A stretch of 64,000 bases of DNA from Amphiduros pacificus (taxonomy: Eukaryota; Annelida; Polychaeta; Phyllodocida; Hesionidae): NCBI GenBank assembly GCA_949316495.1, contig OX439008.1:10972501-11036500 (forward strand), read 5' to 3'. Below the pieces are notes generated by a model, which saw only the letters and a list, made by a program, of their open reading frames with translations, was not told the origin of the DNA and ran no database searches. This document shows positions 53,124-64,000 of this stretch, piece after piece (position 1 is the first letter of the stretch; the number at the start of each line of letters is the position of its first letter). The translations under genes were made by a program, and so were the position numbers.

Positions 53124-56045
53124 CCTGTCATATATTGTGAACAGGTGAGCTGGTCGCCCTCAACTCCGTCAGGGTTGAGGGATATACTCTTTGAATAAAT
53201 ATCAAAATTATTGAAAGAAACATAAAAAAGATAAAAATGCAAAAACATAATTAGTTTGTTTATATTTTCATCTGTTTCACTGGGCAAGCTAAGAGCTGTC
53301 CATCCCGCTTACCGATCTTATATGATATCAAATATTGTGTAGGGCACCATGAGACAAACATATTCAGATTCCTTGTGAAACCAAACAAAGTTTTTTTTCA
53401 ATCCCGGGGGTTCCAGTTGAAATAAATGGAAAATTGGCGAGAACTTCACAGAACAAGCAATATTTGACTCACCAGAAAGTGTGGTGACACCTAGTGGCCG
53501 ATATCATGTGGCGTTTCGGATTGGGAAGGCAATTGTGGCTGATAATTGCCCCGTGTCCTGGTGGCAAACATCGTTCGGGTCATCAGGAGCATTTAACTGC
53601 AAAATAAAATTCTATATAGAGCACATAATAGACAAAGCCCACCCATAACACTGGTCGAACTGTGTTATTTTTGAAATTAAAATGTTTTTTGGAATACATT
53701 ATTTTTTCTACACACTTTTTTATTCATAGCAATTTATTCCATAAGACTGCAGTTATACTGAATGTTCTATTTTCATATTTCCTGGTATGACTATTAGGAA
53801 CAACAAGTTAAAATTTATCATTTTATCTCAGTCTCCTACTGCGGACTCTCCTGATAATTAGGTTCATCAAATGATTTAGAACTATATTTTTGCAAGCTTT
53901 AAAAGTCAATAGTAAAATGTTAAATTCAATTCTTGCCGAAATTGGTAGCCAATGTAATTTTAACAAAACAAGTGTAATGTATGGTGGCTTAAAGGTCCAT
54001 CAATTGCCAAGGTAAAATACTAAAATGGTAAAACCCTTTTTATGTGGGTCAAATGAGGGTTGCTGAGATTTTGCTAGAAGTGGCTCATGTTTGCCCTTCA
54101 TGTTAAAAAAACACTAAAAGCTGGTGAAAGTCTACCCTCCATAGCAGGACGTCTCTATTATATCAGTCCCTGCCACCAAATAGATTTGTTTTGTGCTGGC
54201 AGTTGTACTGATTGGTCAGTTTATGACCTAATGTTATTTTTGTGAGCGAGGCAAGTATTTCTGACTCGGGGATTTCCAATCTTTGAATGAAATCAAAAAC
54301 TGGGCAATGACTGCAAAGGTTGAAATTGAATACTACCTATGTAATGCAGAGTAGTGAAAGTCCTTTTATTAAAAAATTGTCATTGACAGCCATTTCAATC
54401 ATTTGTGCTCAAGAAATGTATTTTTGACTTGATTTGGACTTGATTTAAATCTCAAAAACTGTTCTTTGAATCTAGACATGAATGTGGTGTTTTAATGTCA
54501 AATAAAAGAATGAATGGCATTATAACGGCACATCGAGACATAAAGATATGATTTTATCACACTTACAAAGACTCTAGATCATAAGGAATGTGATGTTAAA
54601 GTCAGTGAAGACAAATGACCGAACAGGCCAATTTCTTTTAATGATAAAATCAAAGTGGTTCAGATGTGTCAATGAAAAGTGGCTTAATGGCATCAATCAT
54701 TTAGGTCATTCATGCTTAAATGGTAGAAACAAACGTTTTGACATGAAATAGGAATATAAAATAGATACAATGTGTAAAAAATCTTTAAAAAAATATAAAC
54801 AAAATCATTTCAATATATCAGAGATAGCCATAATAAATATGTATTTTGAAGTAAATCAATTTAAAAGACTTCAAATACCATCTGATGTATTGTGGTGATT
54901 GGTAAACAAGAGCTCCACCCTTGAAATTGGCTATAAAGTCCTATTTGATTAAGAAACGATATTGACACAGAGGTATCTACAATATCAAGTAATGTAAATC
55001 TTGCACATTGAATTACTGTGTCCGAATAAGATCAAATCAAAACACTCAATTCAAACATGTTTAATAGTCAAAGACCCTTGATAACCAATAGACTCAGGTT
55101 GAACTTCATCTTTAAGAAAAAAGTCTGAATAGATACCATAAACTATTGGGAGGTATGAGAAAGGAGTATATAAGTATGTGAGACAGTTGAGGGTGTGGTG
55201 AGGGGAGCATATCTAAAAGTGTAGGCGGAGTCTGTTTTAGAGTTTGGGTTACATGAATACCCTTTAATCCTCGGTGTTTCATTCCACCCTCTGTGCCAAG
55301 TTCATTCATTGTAGTATACTACATACAGCTATAGCTACAATGCCAATTCTGACTAAACTGTAAATTGTTGGAAAATATAATGGAAAATATCCCTCACCAT
55401 CTTCCCCTGACATTAGCAAAGTTATAACAGGATGCATTTCTTGTACTAAGCTAGGTTTTGGCCTGTTAAACCATAAATGTCTGGTAAATCATTAATCAGA
55501 ATGAATGATATTCTCAGCCTCTTGATACATATAATTGTTGGTATTGCCAGCAGATCTGTGTGATGATTGATAAGAGTGATGTACATATTTTCACACCATG
55601 ATATTTTGACCATCCCAGTACACACATGTAAAATGCCCATTTATATAGGCTGTATGTGCCTTGAGAACATGTCTGCAGACAGTGAAACATAAGTCATACA
55701 AGGCATTTTTGTTCCATTTGTAAACTTATAATATCATTAGAACAATGGGTTGTACATTATTATAATAGAACACATTTCTAACATGGTACCGGTACCAGTC
55801 AAAAACGAAATTACGAGACATTGACAAGTAGCTTGTATGGTTTAAGTTTGGCAATGTAATTTGCATTTGCTTTAAGGTTAACAAGATTTCTGTTATTGGG
55901 TCATATGTTTGGCAGTAATACTCTTACATTTTCGACACGCTTGTCTTGGATCCAAATTTTCTACAAACAGGCAGATCAGACAAGACCCACGTCTGATTTA
56001 GATGGCTTGTGTTTCTTTTACATATTTCAACTGTCCCCACAAACA
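53124..56045. other. Gene-poor AT-rich stretch
   Basis: No gene called. At 53470-53602 (-) an exon-like block has a TATTTTGCAG acceptor and a CTG/GTGAGT donor, but every frame contains a stop. At about 54125-54350 a segment shares TCTACCCTCC..AGGAC and GAATACTACCT..AATGCAGAG with 4222-4275, so it is a dispersed repeat; the copy near 4.2 kb is shorter between these anchors. Confidence 0.5.
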
Positions 56046-56222
56046 CAGTTGGTAAAGTGTAGGATCTGTGCCTTTAATGGTTATATAAGTGGAGGACTGG
56101 AGGTGGTGGGTTCGACTCCCATTGCCGGCAGTGTAACTTTCACACTGGTTTAAAGGCTCGAAAGTCAACCTGATATGGCCATAGTTGCTGAAAGGTTCGT
56201 AAAAACACCATTTAAGTGTCAA
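56046..56222 (+). repeat. tRNA-derived SINE, family B
   Basis: Head AGTTGGTAAAGTGTAGGATC, box B GGTGGGTTCGACTCCC, then GCCGGCAGTGTAACTTTCAC, a body with CTGATATGGCCATAGTTGCT, and an end near CGTAAAAACACCATTTAAGT. Matches 1-206 (minus strand) throughout. It differs from family A in both head and body, so at least two SINE families have been active here. Confidence 0.85.
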
Positions 56223-56825
56223 GATGAAGTATTCACTAAGTCAGGTTCTAAAAAAAAATACATGAAGTCTAACAAAAATTCCTGTCAGATTGACCAAATG
56301 GCCACTGACCCCAACCAGTCCTACCTAATATTAACATGGGCAGACATCTTATCCACTGTGCCACATTGAAAAGTACAATGTAACCTTTTCACTGGTAGTT
56401 AGGAAGCTATTCATTAATGTCAGAGAGCAGCCTCAATTAAAATTATAGACCACATTTTTCTACACATATTTTTGTCTAAGATGGCATCAAATTTAATGTA
56501 AATAAATAAAAAAGAAGTAGAATTTAAGACGCCATTTCGATTTTCTGTTGGTAGGTATAAGATAAGCATGCAATTACTTACATTGAATATGAATTGTGTT
56601 GTCCAGACAAATTTAATGTATTTAATTTGAACTCGAAAAATAGAAAACGGTCAAGTGGCTGAAAGAAAGTCAGTGGCTGTGTTGTGTATTTTTCTTGAGA
56701 AGTCATATGTAAAGTAGTCTGGTGGAATGCAGGTGTCATTGGGAGCTAACATGTTGATATATATGCTCAATGAGTCCACTCATAATAGAAATCAAGATGC
56801 CTGAATAGAGCATTTGTGTGATATT

Positions 56826-57427
56826 GTAGGATATGGATTACCCATCTATAGACACTTATAGACATTTATATACAAGTACAGACAATCATGATATCTGGCA
56901 GAGATCAGAGAGTTCACCGAGTGCAAACATGAGGCCAACAAGTGCAAGCTAATGAGATGCGTTGCTGGGCTGTGTTGCTAGGAGCATCAAGACAGGAAGG
57001 ATGACTCATGGATCCAACCCGGAACAGTGGAAGAGGTTGCAGAGAGGCCAGCAGGTGAAGGCTCATTAGTATGCACACAGATTCATTTATAACAGCCCAG
57101 AAATTGCTACTCGAGTAGCAGAAGCCACTTGCCTAGAAGATTCACGACACTCAGTCTCGTGACTGCCACTTGTATAGACTTAGGGTCTGCCACCCAACCT
57201 GAGGACTTCATTTAGTTATCAGCATTTGGGTATTTCATATATCACGCTCTTGCCATGCCTTCCCTAGCCAGAAAGTAGTGTATACGAGCATTGAATAAAG
57301 ACGACTATTGTGCATTGTATACGCTGAGTCTGCAGTCTTTCTTATCTCCCAGCAAATAGGTAGAGTTAGGCAGCTAGGTTAGGCCCCAGCTCACTTAGCC
57401 AGCGAGTAGATCACATATCCCCGCACA
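56826..57427. mobile_element. Probable solo LTR (LTR retrotransposon relic)
   Basis: About 600 bases, GC-richer than the flanks, with terminal TGT...ACA and short inverted ends (TGTAGGATATG at the left, CATATCCCCGCACA at the right). A TATA-like TATAACAGCCC lies near 57090 and an AATAAA near 57294, which is an LTR-like order. No internal region or second LTR is present in the window. Family cannot be fixed; Ty3/gypsy-type is a guess. Age cannot be estimated from one copy. A target-site duplication is not clear. Confidence 0.45.
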
Positions 57428-58914
57428 TGATCCCCATGCTGATTAGTTTATACCCAAGGCAAACCAAATTCTACATTAAAAAAAAACATAATTCAGTGAT
57501 TAGAGCAAAAAAGGCATCAAGGAGTGCAAAAGAGTTCAGAAATATAATGGACATCCAACTAAATACCATTGCACCAATTCTAAAATATAAAAGCTGAATT
57601 ATTTATTGACATAATCTTAAGTTACATCATAGGTATAAGCACAAGAAACAGGTGTAAAGATTATGTTTCCAAATAAAACAAGTGTATTGCAGTATATCAA
57701 TTTACAAAAAGCTGGAATATGGTGCATAAGATTACTGGGTACTGGAGCATGAATTAAACATCCCATTCATTCATTCAAATATCATTTATGAAATAATGTA
57801 GTAATCAATGAGTGACTGAGGTTTGACATTTATAAATATGTCTCACATGAGAAATATTCAAAGTTGTGAAAGCAATCTTAACAATATTTACTGTGATCTT
57901 TGTAAAACAAATTTTCTATTTTTTCGAATTATGAACAATTTAGACGTAACGTTCACACTTGAACATTTGAAAAATATTGAATTTTCACCTTTCTTCATAT
58001 ATCTGATTGATAACCCTTCTTATTATTTATAAATCATACAAATGAAAATGAGAAATTCTGTTTCACTAGAATCACAATGAATCACAATGACATCAGTTCA
58101 GCTAAAAATATGCCTGTTCCTGTTATGAAATATGCAGAACTGTTTTGCTTGTCTTCATGAAACTATTATGAAAGACAATGAGGACAAAAATGCTACTTTG
58201 AGAGAAATATACTTGTATTCTTATCATATAACTCAAATATTGTGCATTTAAATATTGATTAATGTCATTGATACTTTAATTTTAAAAGAATATATTACAA
58301 CACTGGGAAAGTACCATAAGTCCCATAAAGTGCAGTATTTTGGTTATTCTCTCCTCTGCCACAAGGATACACTATTTGAAAAGACTCATGTGTACCCTTA
58401 AGTGGTAAATGTCGCATTATAAAAACACTACAATTGACATCAGATAATTGTTCTTGAACAGGTTGACTGTTACCATCCCTTATGAACCTTTTTATGCTGT
58501 TAAACGTTGTCCAGGGACTGGAATAGGGACTTGACTGGAGTTCTCAGAATTATGCCAATTTTGCACACTTCCCAATCATGAAAAAGTTTTCTATATGAGT
58601 CCCACCCCTGACTAGTCAAAGTCAATATTGCAAGCTTCTTAACCAAAGGAACCTAGGTGTCACCTGCTGGAACAGTCTCAGCGTTCTCAGCGATGGTGTC
58701 ATAATTAAGTCTTAATTGTCTGTTGCCTATCCATCCATCTTGAATACTGGGCACACACTTTGGTATTTATTCATATGATACATAATATATGAATATTAAT
58801 AAAGAGTACAGACTGCTTGTACAAATTGTTCACTATGTCAACCCCCCTTCCTTGAGAAAGGGGGCTTAAGCTAAGTCAATTGGGCAAGATAAACAATGTT
58901 GATATATAAGTTCA
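57428..58914. other. Stretch without a recognised gene
   Basis: AT-rich. It probably includes the 3' untranslated region of the minus-strand gene ending at 58915. An open frame at 57823-58032 (+) has no motif and is not called. Confidence 0.5.
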
Positions 58915-61657
58915 TTATTCCAGTTGATATTGTTGATGTCTTCCAGTCAAAGAGATTTCATTGGATTCTGGTCTTGTATATTCTGTGGCCTTCCTCCTCT
59001 TCTTCAAATATTTCTGGGTTTTGGCCTTCTTATGCCTTTTTGACAAAGTAATTTGAATCATTATCAGTCCAATAAGAATGCTTGTTATAATGCAGATACT
59101 AATAATCCACAGAACATAGTTGGTAGAACTGTAGGTAACTGCCTTCCACTGTACCACTGAAATTCAAGAAATGGAATAACATTATTTGTTTAAAAACCGG
59201 ACCTACATTGACATCTTCTGTGGAAAACAACGGGAAAATACTTGGATATACGGAATAAATTACATCCATGAACTTGTGCCAAATAAAAAATCTGTGCACA
59301 GTTATGGAAACATACATTTTTGTGAATATGAAATAGCCATATCTCTAGCAACATACACCAACATTTTCAAAACACATAATTAGATTTATCCAATCAGGTC
59401 CAAAATTGATATGGAGATATATATTGAGAAAAACATTTGGGTTTAATGTTCATGACATCTCAAAGTTGAAAGCAGATTTGTTGGCATTACATCTTGATGA
59501 CTGACATTAGACTTCTGAGATGCGTGTTAGTATTGGTTATATAGATAAAATCTAATTTAATTTATACCACTCATCTTAAATTCCCATGTCATGGCCAATT
59601 CTCAAATCCAAGCAAATCACTTGTAAATCAATTGTATCAAAGATGCACAAATGCAACTAGTTAAAGCCATGAGAGGATAGTTATCAGAATCTGATGAGTC
59701 TTTGCCAAGCTTTGTAATTGATGAAATAGTGGCTTCACGCCAGGAAGGAGGTAAAGGTTTATGTTTGACTGCATACCAAATTTGAGTTGATTTAAAGCAA
59801 TAAGTTCATCTATCATAAAATCGATGTGCACACAATGTTTATTCACTGTCCAAAATTATTCTGTTAATATTTTTCTTTTGATTTCATCCATGTAAGTTTG
59901 ATAGTCTAGCATTTATGAAAAACTGTGATATAAACCATGAATCAATTTGAAACTTTCTGTTGAAACTTAAATCAATTTAAAGACACCTGTTGGATCATAT
60001 TCTTGGCAAAATATTTACTGTTAACCGATAAATTATTCAGATTTTTCTAAGATGGCATAAACTGTACATGTCTGTCAATATCAAACAAATATTGAATGAA
60101 TATGGTGAATAACATATCAAAATCATCAAGTGCACTCCTGATTTTCGTTCTGGTCATTACTTGACAAATATGATGTACTCTTAAATTTCAAAGTGTGGAT
60201 TCTTTGGATTTTTATCTGCCCATCAGGATTTCATTTTTATTCATTGTTACAGACAGGTTTAAGCTCACTTCTGATGAAAATCTGTGCAACTGTTTATATT
60301 AATAGATCTAACCTATAACATCGTAGAAATCTGTCATGGCATTAACTATTCATATCTCAACAGTTTTCTTGCCAGATATTCTGAAAGATATGCCCAATCA
60401 ATTAATTGCCCATACTTAAAGTTTTAAGGGAGCTTGGCTCAGTTTTCAATGTTATATTACATATATTTTACATTTTGAAATTTGAATATATTCAAATTGG
60501 CTTATCAGCATTCCATATCATATTACTTTTATTTCACACTTTGAAATTTGAATATTTTCGAACCAGACCCATGATATGAAATCAATAGTCTATAAAGGTT
60601 ATAGAGTGCATAGCGTATTGTAAAAAAGATCAATGCACATATGTTTGGAACCATTTCTTGTCCATAATTTATGCCTATCCTATACAAATATGTTTAAATC
60701 ATTACGAGAACAATTGTAATGAATACAATGTATATCGGCAGGAATAATCATAAAAGAAGATCAATTACTGACGATAACAACATTTAGTGATGTTTTGCAT
60801 TGGGTTGCTTGGCAAAAAGAAAGCTACTTGAAAGCTAATTGAATGACCATTTTCAATATTATATTTCATATATTTCACATTTTGAAATTTGAATATATTC
60901 AAATTGGCTTATCAGCATTCCATATCATATTACTTTTATTTCACACTTTGAAATTTGAATATTTTTGAACCAGACCCATGATATGAAATCAATAGTCTAT
61001 AAAGGTTATAGAGTGCATAGCGTATTGTAAAAAAGATCAATGCACATATGTTTGGAACCATTTCTTGTCCATAATTTATGCCTATCCTATACAAATATGT
61101 TTAAATTATTACGAGAACAATTGTAATGAATACAATGTATATCGGCGGGAATAATCATAAAAGAAGATCAATTACTGACGATGACAACATTTAGTGATGT
61201 TTTGCATTGGGTTGCTTGGCAAAAAGAAAGCTACCTCTATCAGTTGTGTTTTAATGTAAAGCTCTGAGCTCAGAGACTATATCAGCGTAATTCTTTTGAA
61301 AAATTAAATGATGACCACAAAGTAATGAATGGTCATCATTTCCTTGACATGGATCCTTTTCATACACATTAATCTTGCATAATATCTCCATTTTATGTCA
61401 GGGGATGTGTCACATTGTATTCAAAGCATTGTATCCATATCATGTTGTCTATCTTCCCTTATCCACCATTCAGAAATCATATGCACTACTAATAGTAAAA
61501 TGTTTGATCTGTGTCATTTTCAAATAAAACAAAGTACAAAGTATGAAATTATGTAATAAGGCTATATTTAGCTTACCCGCTGTATAAACAATAACATTGT
61601 TTGTGTTAGACATTATGGAACCATCCTGATACTGAATCCTGAACAATAGATGCAAAC
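58915..61657 (-). CDS. Type I single-pass membrane protein, last two exons (FN3-like)
   Basis: Two minus-strand exons: 61657-61577 and 59157-58915 (TAA), joined in phase 1 across GT-AG sites (donor GTAAGC, acceptor ATTTCAG). The first gives LHLLFRIQYQDGSIM...NNVIVYTA, resembling the F and G strands that end a fibronectin type III domain. The second gives a juxtamembrane segment (VVQWKAVTYSSTN), a membrane helix (YVLWIISICIITSILIGLIM), a basic stop-transfer region (SKRHKKAKTQKYLKKRRK) and a tail of about 23 residues ending QYQLE. Upstream exons would lie to the right of 61657 and were not found in this window with confidence. It could be a cell-adhesion or cytokine-receptor-type protein. Identity is open and the FN3 call rests on one strand pair. 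Confidence 0.55.
60443..61234. repeat. Tandem duplication of a ~383-bp segment
   Basis: Segment 60443-60825 recurs at 60853-61234 with only a handful of substitutions (for example CGGCAGG/CGGCGGG, GATAACAAC/GATGACAAC), separated by about 27 bases. It lies inside the intron of the minus-strand membrane-protein gene. Low divergence suggests a recent event. Confidence 0.93.
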
Positions 61658-62678
61658 CTGATCAAAGAGATGTGTTTCCTCTTCATGATATTTTAGCTCC
61701 ACATGTGGGGTACTTTGCAAGCAACATCTCACCATGGCAACGATGAAGCTGGCACGAAGATTCAGATCAGGTGTCCCTCAGACATACTAGCATTGTATGT
61801 TTAAAGGTCGATTGGCCTTGGCTTATTTCTCTAGCATCAGATGGAGGAAGGTTTTGCACTGAACACACCAAACAAGGTTTATGGATAATGCATAAAACTT
61901 CACAAAATATTGATCTATTTACAAAATGTAATGAAATAAACAGAATGGTCTAGATTGATACAGAATTTATTTATTATAAATATGAAAAATCTCAGTTAAT
62001 AATGTTTTGTGCTAGACAGATTATTTGGATACAAATATTCATGGAAGCATGTTCATTTTATAAGTTTAAAGAGAGAGAAAAAAAAGAATAACCCTGCTAT
62101 TCTGAGAAAAAAATGATTTATGGTTGATATATGGTTTTACATGGATAGTTCATTTCAACTGCAGTCAAACATCATGATGCTGATTATCAAAAATGAAAAA
62201 AAAAAATAATAAAGAAAAAAAATAAAATAAAAAAAATAAATGAATAGATAAATAAAATTAGCAACGATAAGATGTCTTCTAGAAAAATGATAACTTTGTC
62301 ATCTTTGTGTAGGTTAACTTAAGATCTAAAATTTGAGATTATATAAGATAGGTTTGAAGGTTTTATTTCAAACTTTATATGATCAATATGTGTAATATAT
62401 TTAACATAATACAGAATGACTACCAAATCATGATATGGTCAACCTTTAAATAATATTTCTTTGAGCTTGTATTGGCTTGGACGTGCGTGTCAAATAACTG
62501 ATGCTATAATTCAAATAGAATTTATGACTGTCTCTGATTGCTCTGTATGACCAAGTGAGAGATTTATTGTTGGCTGTTGCCATGCTAATGTCATTAAGTG
62601 ACTTCCGAAGATTATTTCATTTAGGTCTAACAATCTTTCAAAAGATAATTCAGAAGTATATAAGACATTTCCAAACCT
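61658..62678. other. Stretch without a recognised gene
   Basis: AT-rich, with an A/AAT-rich low-complexity run at 62195-62260. A minus-strand frame near 62480-62630 (containing SLTWSYRAIRDSHKF) is open for about 55 codons but has no motif or splice partner that I can support. Confidence 0.45.
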
Positions 62679-63447
62679 AAATTATGAAGAGATATCTTTA
62701 TTCAATATTTGATATTTCTATGATACATTGTTCTAATTGCCAAATGTTAGATACACAAGGTACATGTAAATAATAATTAGACATGGAGCTATAACAAACA
62801 ATTAAAAGTGATTTTCGACCTGTCAAAACCGATTTGCATTTACATCATATTTAGTGTATGATCTGTCAATTTCCTCACATCAGTGATGTCTATCTTGGAC
62901 TCAAATATATCATGACATCTTAAATAATCAAATAGAAGGAAAGCTAGATACCAAAAGCATTTAATCGTCCTGTCAAATGATATATTTATGGCATTTTTAT
63001 GGATGCAACAGATGGAGAGGGATCAACAATAGGTGGACAGGTGGTCTTAGATTAATTGGAGTTAAATTATGAAGAGATATCTTTATTCAATATTTGATAT
63101 TTCTATGATACATTGTTCTAATTGCCAAATGTTAGATACACAAGGTACACGTAAATAATAATTAGAAATGGAGCTATAACAAACAATTAAACGTGATTTT
63201 CGACCTGTCAAAACCGATTTGCATTTACATCATATTTAGTGTATGATCTGTCAATTTCCTCACATCAGTGATGTCTATCTTGGACTCAAATATATCATGA
63301 CATCTTAAATAATCAAATAGAAGGAAAGCTAGATACCAATAGCATTTAATCGTCCTGTCAAATGATATATTTATGGCATTTTTATGGATGCAACAGATGG
63401 AGAGGGATCAACAATAGGTGGACAGGTGGTCTTAGATTAATTGGAGT
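62679..63447. repeat. Tandem duplication of a ~384-bp segment
   Basis: Segment 62679-63060 recurs directly at 63064-63447 with few changes (ACATGTAAAT/ACACGTAAAT, TTAAAAGTG/TTAAACGTG, CCAAAAGC/CCAATAGC). Both copies begin AAATTATGAAGAGATAT and end TTAGATTAATTGGAGTT. No coding sequence is seen in either copy. Confidence 0.94.
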
Positions 63448-63859
63448 TTTGATGATTTGTTCACAAGATGAAGCACACAGATGAAGCACACCAATATTGG
63501 AGCAAAGTCCCTAAATATCATGAAGGATCATATCAAAAATTCATAGTATGGAAACACTATCAAATAGATTTATACACTTTGACAAATGGAGGATAAATCA
63601 AAGCGTACTTTTGTTGATGGGATTTTACAGTGTTAATATTAACTTGCGAGATTCTACAATGGAAATTATCTTTGTTCTAATTGTCATTTCTATTTGTAGC
63701 GATGATAAATCAAGAACCAAGAAAAATTATCATGTCAGGTAGTGAATTGAAAGCCTGCTGTAACCTTTCACCTTGCATCAGGTTTTTTGTCATTGAACAT
63801 TTGAAAACATGAACCGGGGACACTAACCTCTCACGGTAAGCTTATGTGAGCCTACCATG

Positions 63860-64000
63860 TTTTAAGGATGTTCCGTTGGCCTGAGTGGTATTGGAGCGGG
63901 AGCATTCCTATTGATTCTTATCCTAGGACAGTCGCCAGCCTTGACATCTAAGTTCTGCTTGAGTGCTACATATTGACTTAGTGATAAACATAACGGGAGG
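63860..64000 (+). other. tRNA-like (box A) sequence, possibly a further SINE head
   Basis: TTGGCCTGAGTGGTATTGG near 63881 resembles the box A of class II tRNAs (Ser/Leu). I find no clear box B at the usual distance before the window ends, so a functional tRNA is unlikely. A degenerate SINE head is the better guess. Confidence 0.25.

Overview
The window is animal nuclear DNA, AT-rich and dominated by introns and tandem repeats. Short phase-matched exons, consensus GT-AG junctions, an ionotropic glutamate receptor, several tRNA-derived SINEs with CAAA-type tails and very long minisatellites suggest a lophotrochozoan invertebrate, most likely a mollusc. That placement is an inference from gene and repeat style, not a search result. 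There are no prokaryotic features.

Layout. From 3800 to 17999 (+) lie twelve consecutive exons of an ionotropic glutamate receptor subunit. They cover most of the amino-terminal domain, both ligand-binding lobes, M1 to M4 and a short tail. All twelve join in one frame (about 794 residues) and the 5' exons lie outside the window or were not recognised. From 18000 to 37896 I see no host gene with confidence. This part holds several minisatellites, including one of about 150 copies of a 59-bp unit (25041-33908), a weak LDL-receptor-class-A-like fragment on the minus strand near 34.6 kb, and a (TTA)n run of about 100 units. Two tandem four-exon paralogues follow at 37897-41515 and 45262-49767 (+). 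Each encodes a signal peptide, an 8-cysteine Shisa-like ectodomain, one membrane segment and a proline-rich tail with PPxY motifs, with identical intron phases. From 49768 to 58914 there are SINE copies, a 24-bp minisatellite and a probable solo LTR. At 58915-61657 (-) are the last two exons of a single-pass membrane protein, probably with an FN3-like domain. The right end carries two recent tandem duplications.

Two points stand out. First, at four exon-intron junctions (6583, 11662, 14108, 39485) the splice site itself, with adjoining exon bases, is part of a tandem repeat. The receptor's pore exon is preceded by about 36 near-identical decoy copies of its own 3' splice site plus the first exon codons. 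Second, the receptor carries W-D and V at ligand-pocket positions typical of glycine/D-serine-type subunits (GluN1, GluD), and it lies 20 kb upstream of two Shisa-like genes. Shisa6/7/9 proteins are known AMPA-receptor auxiliary subunits in vertebrates. Whether the linkage here has functional meaning is conjecture.
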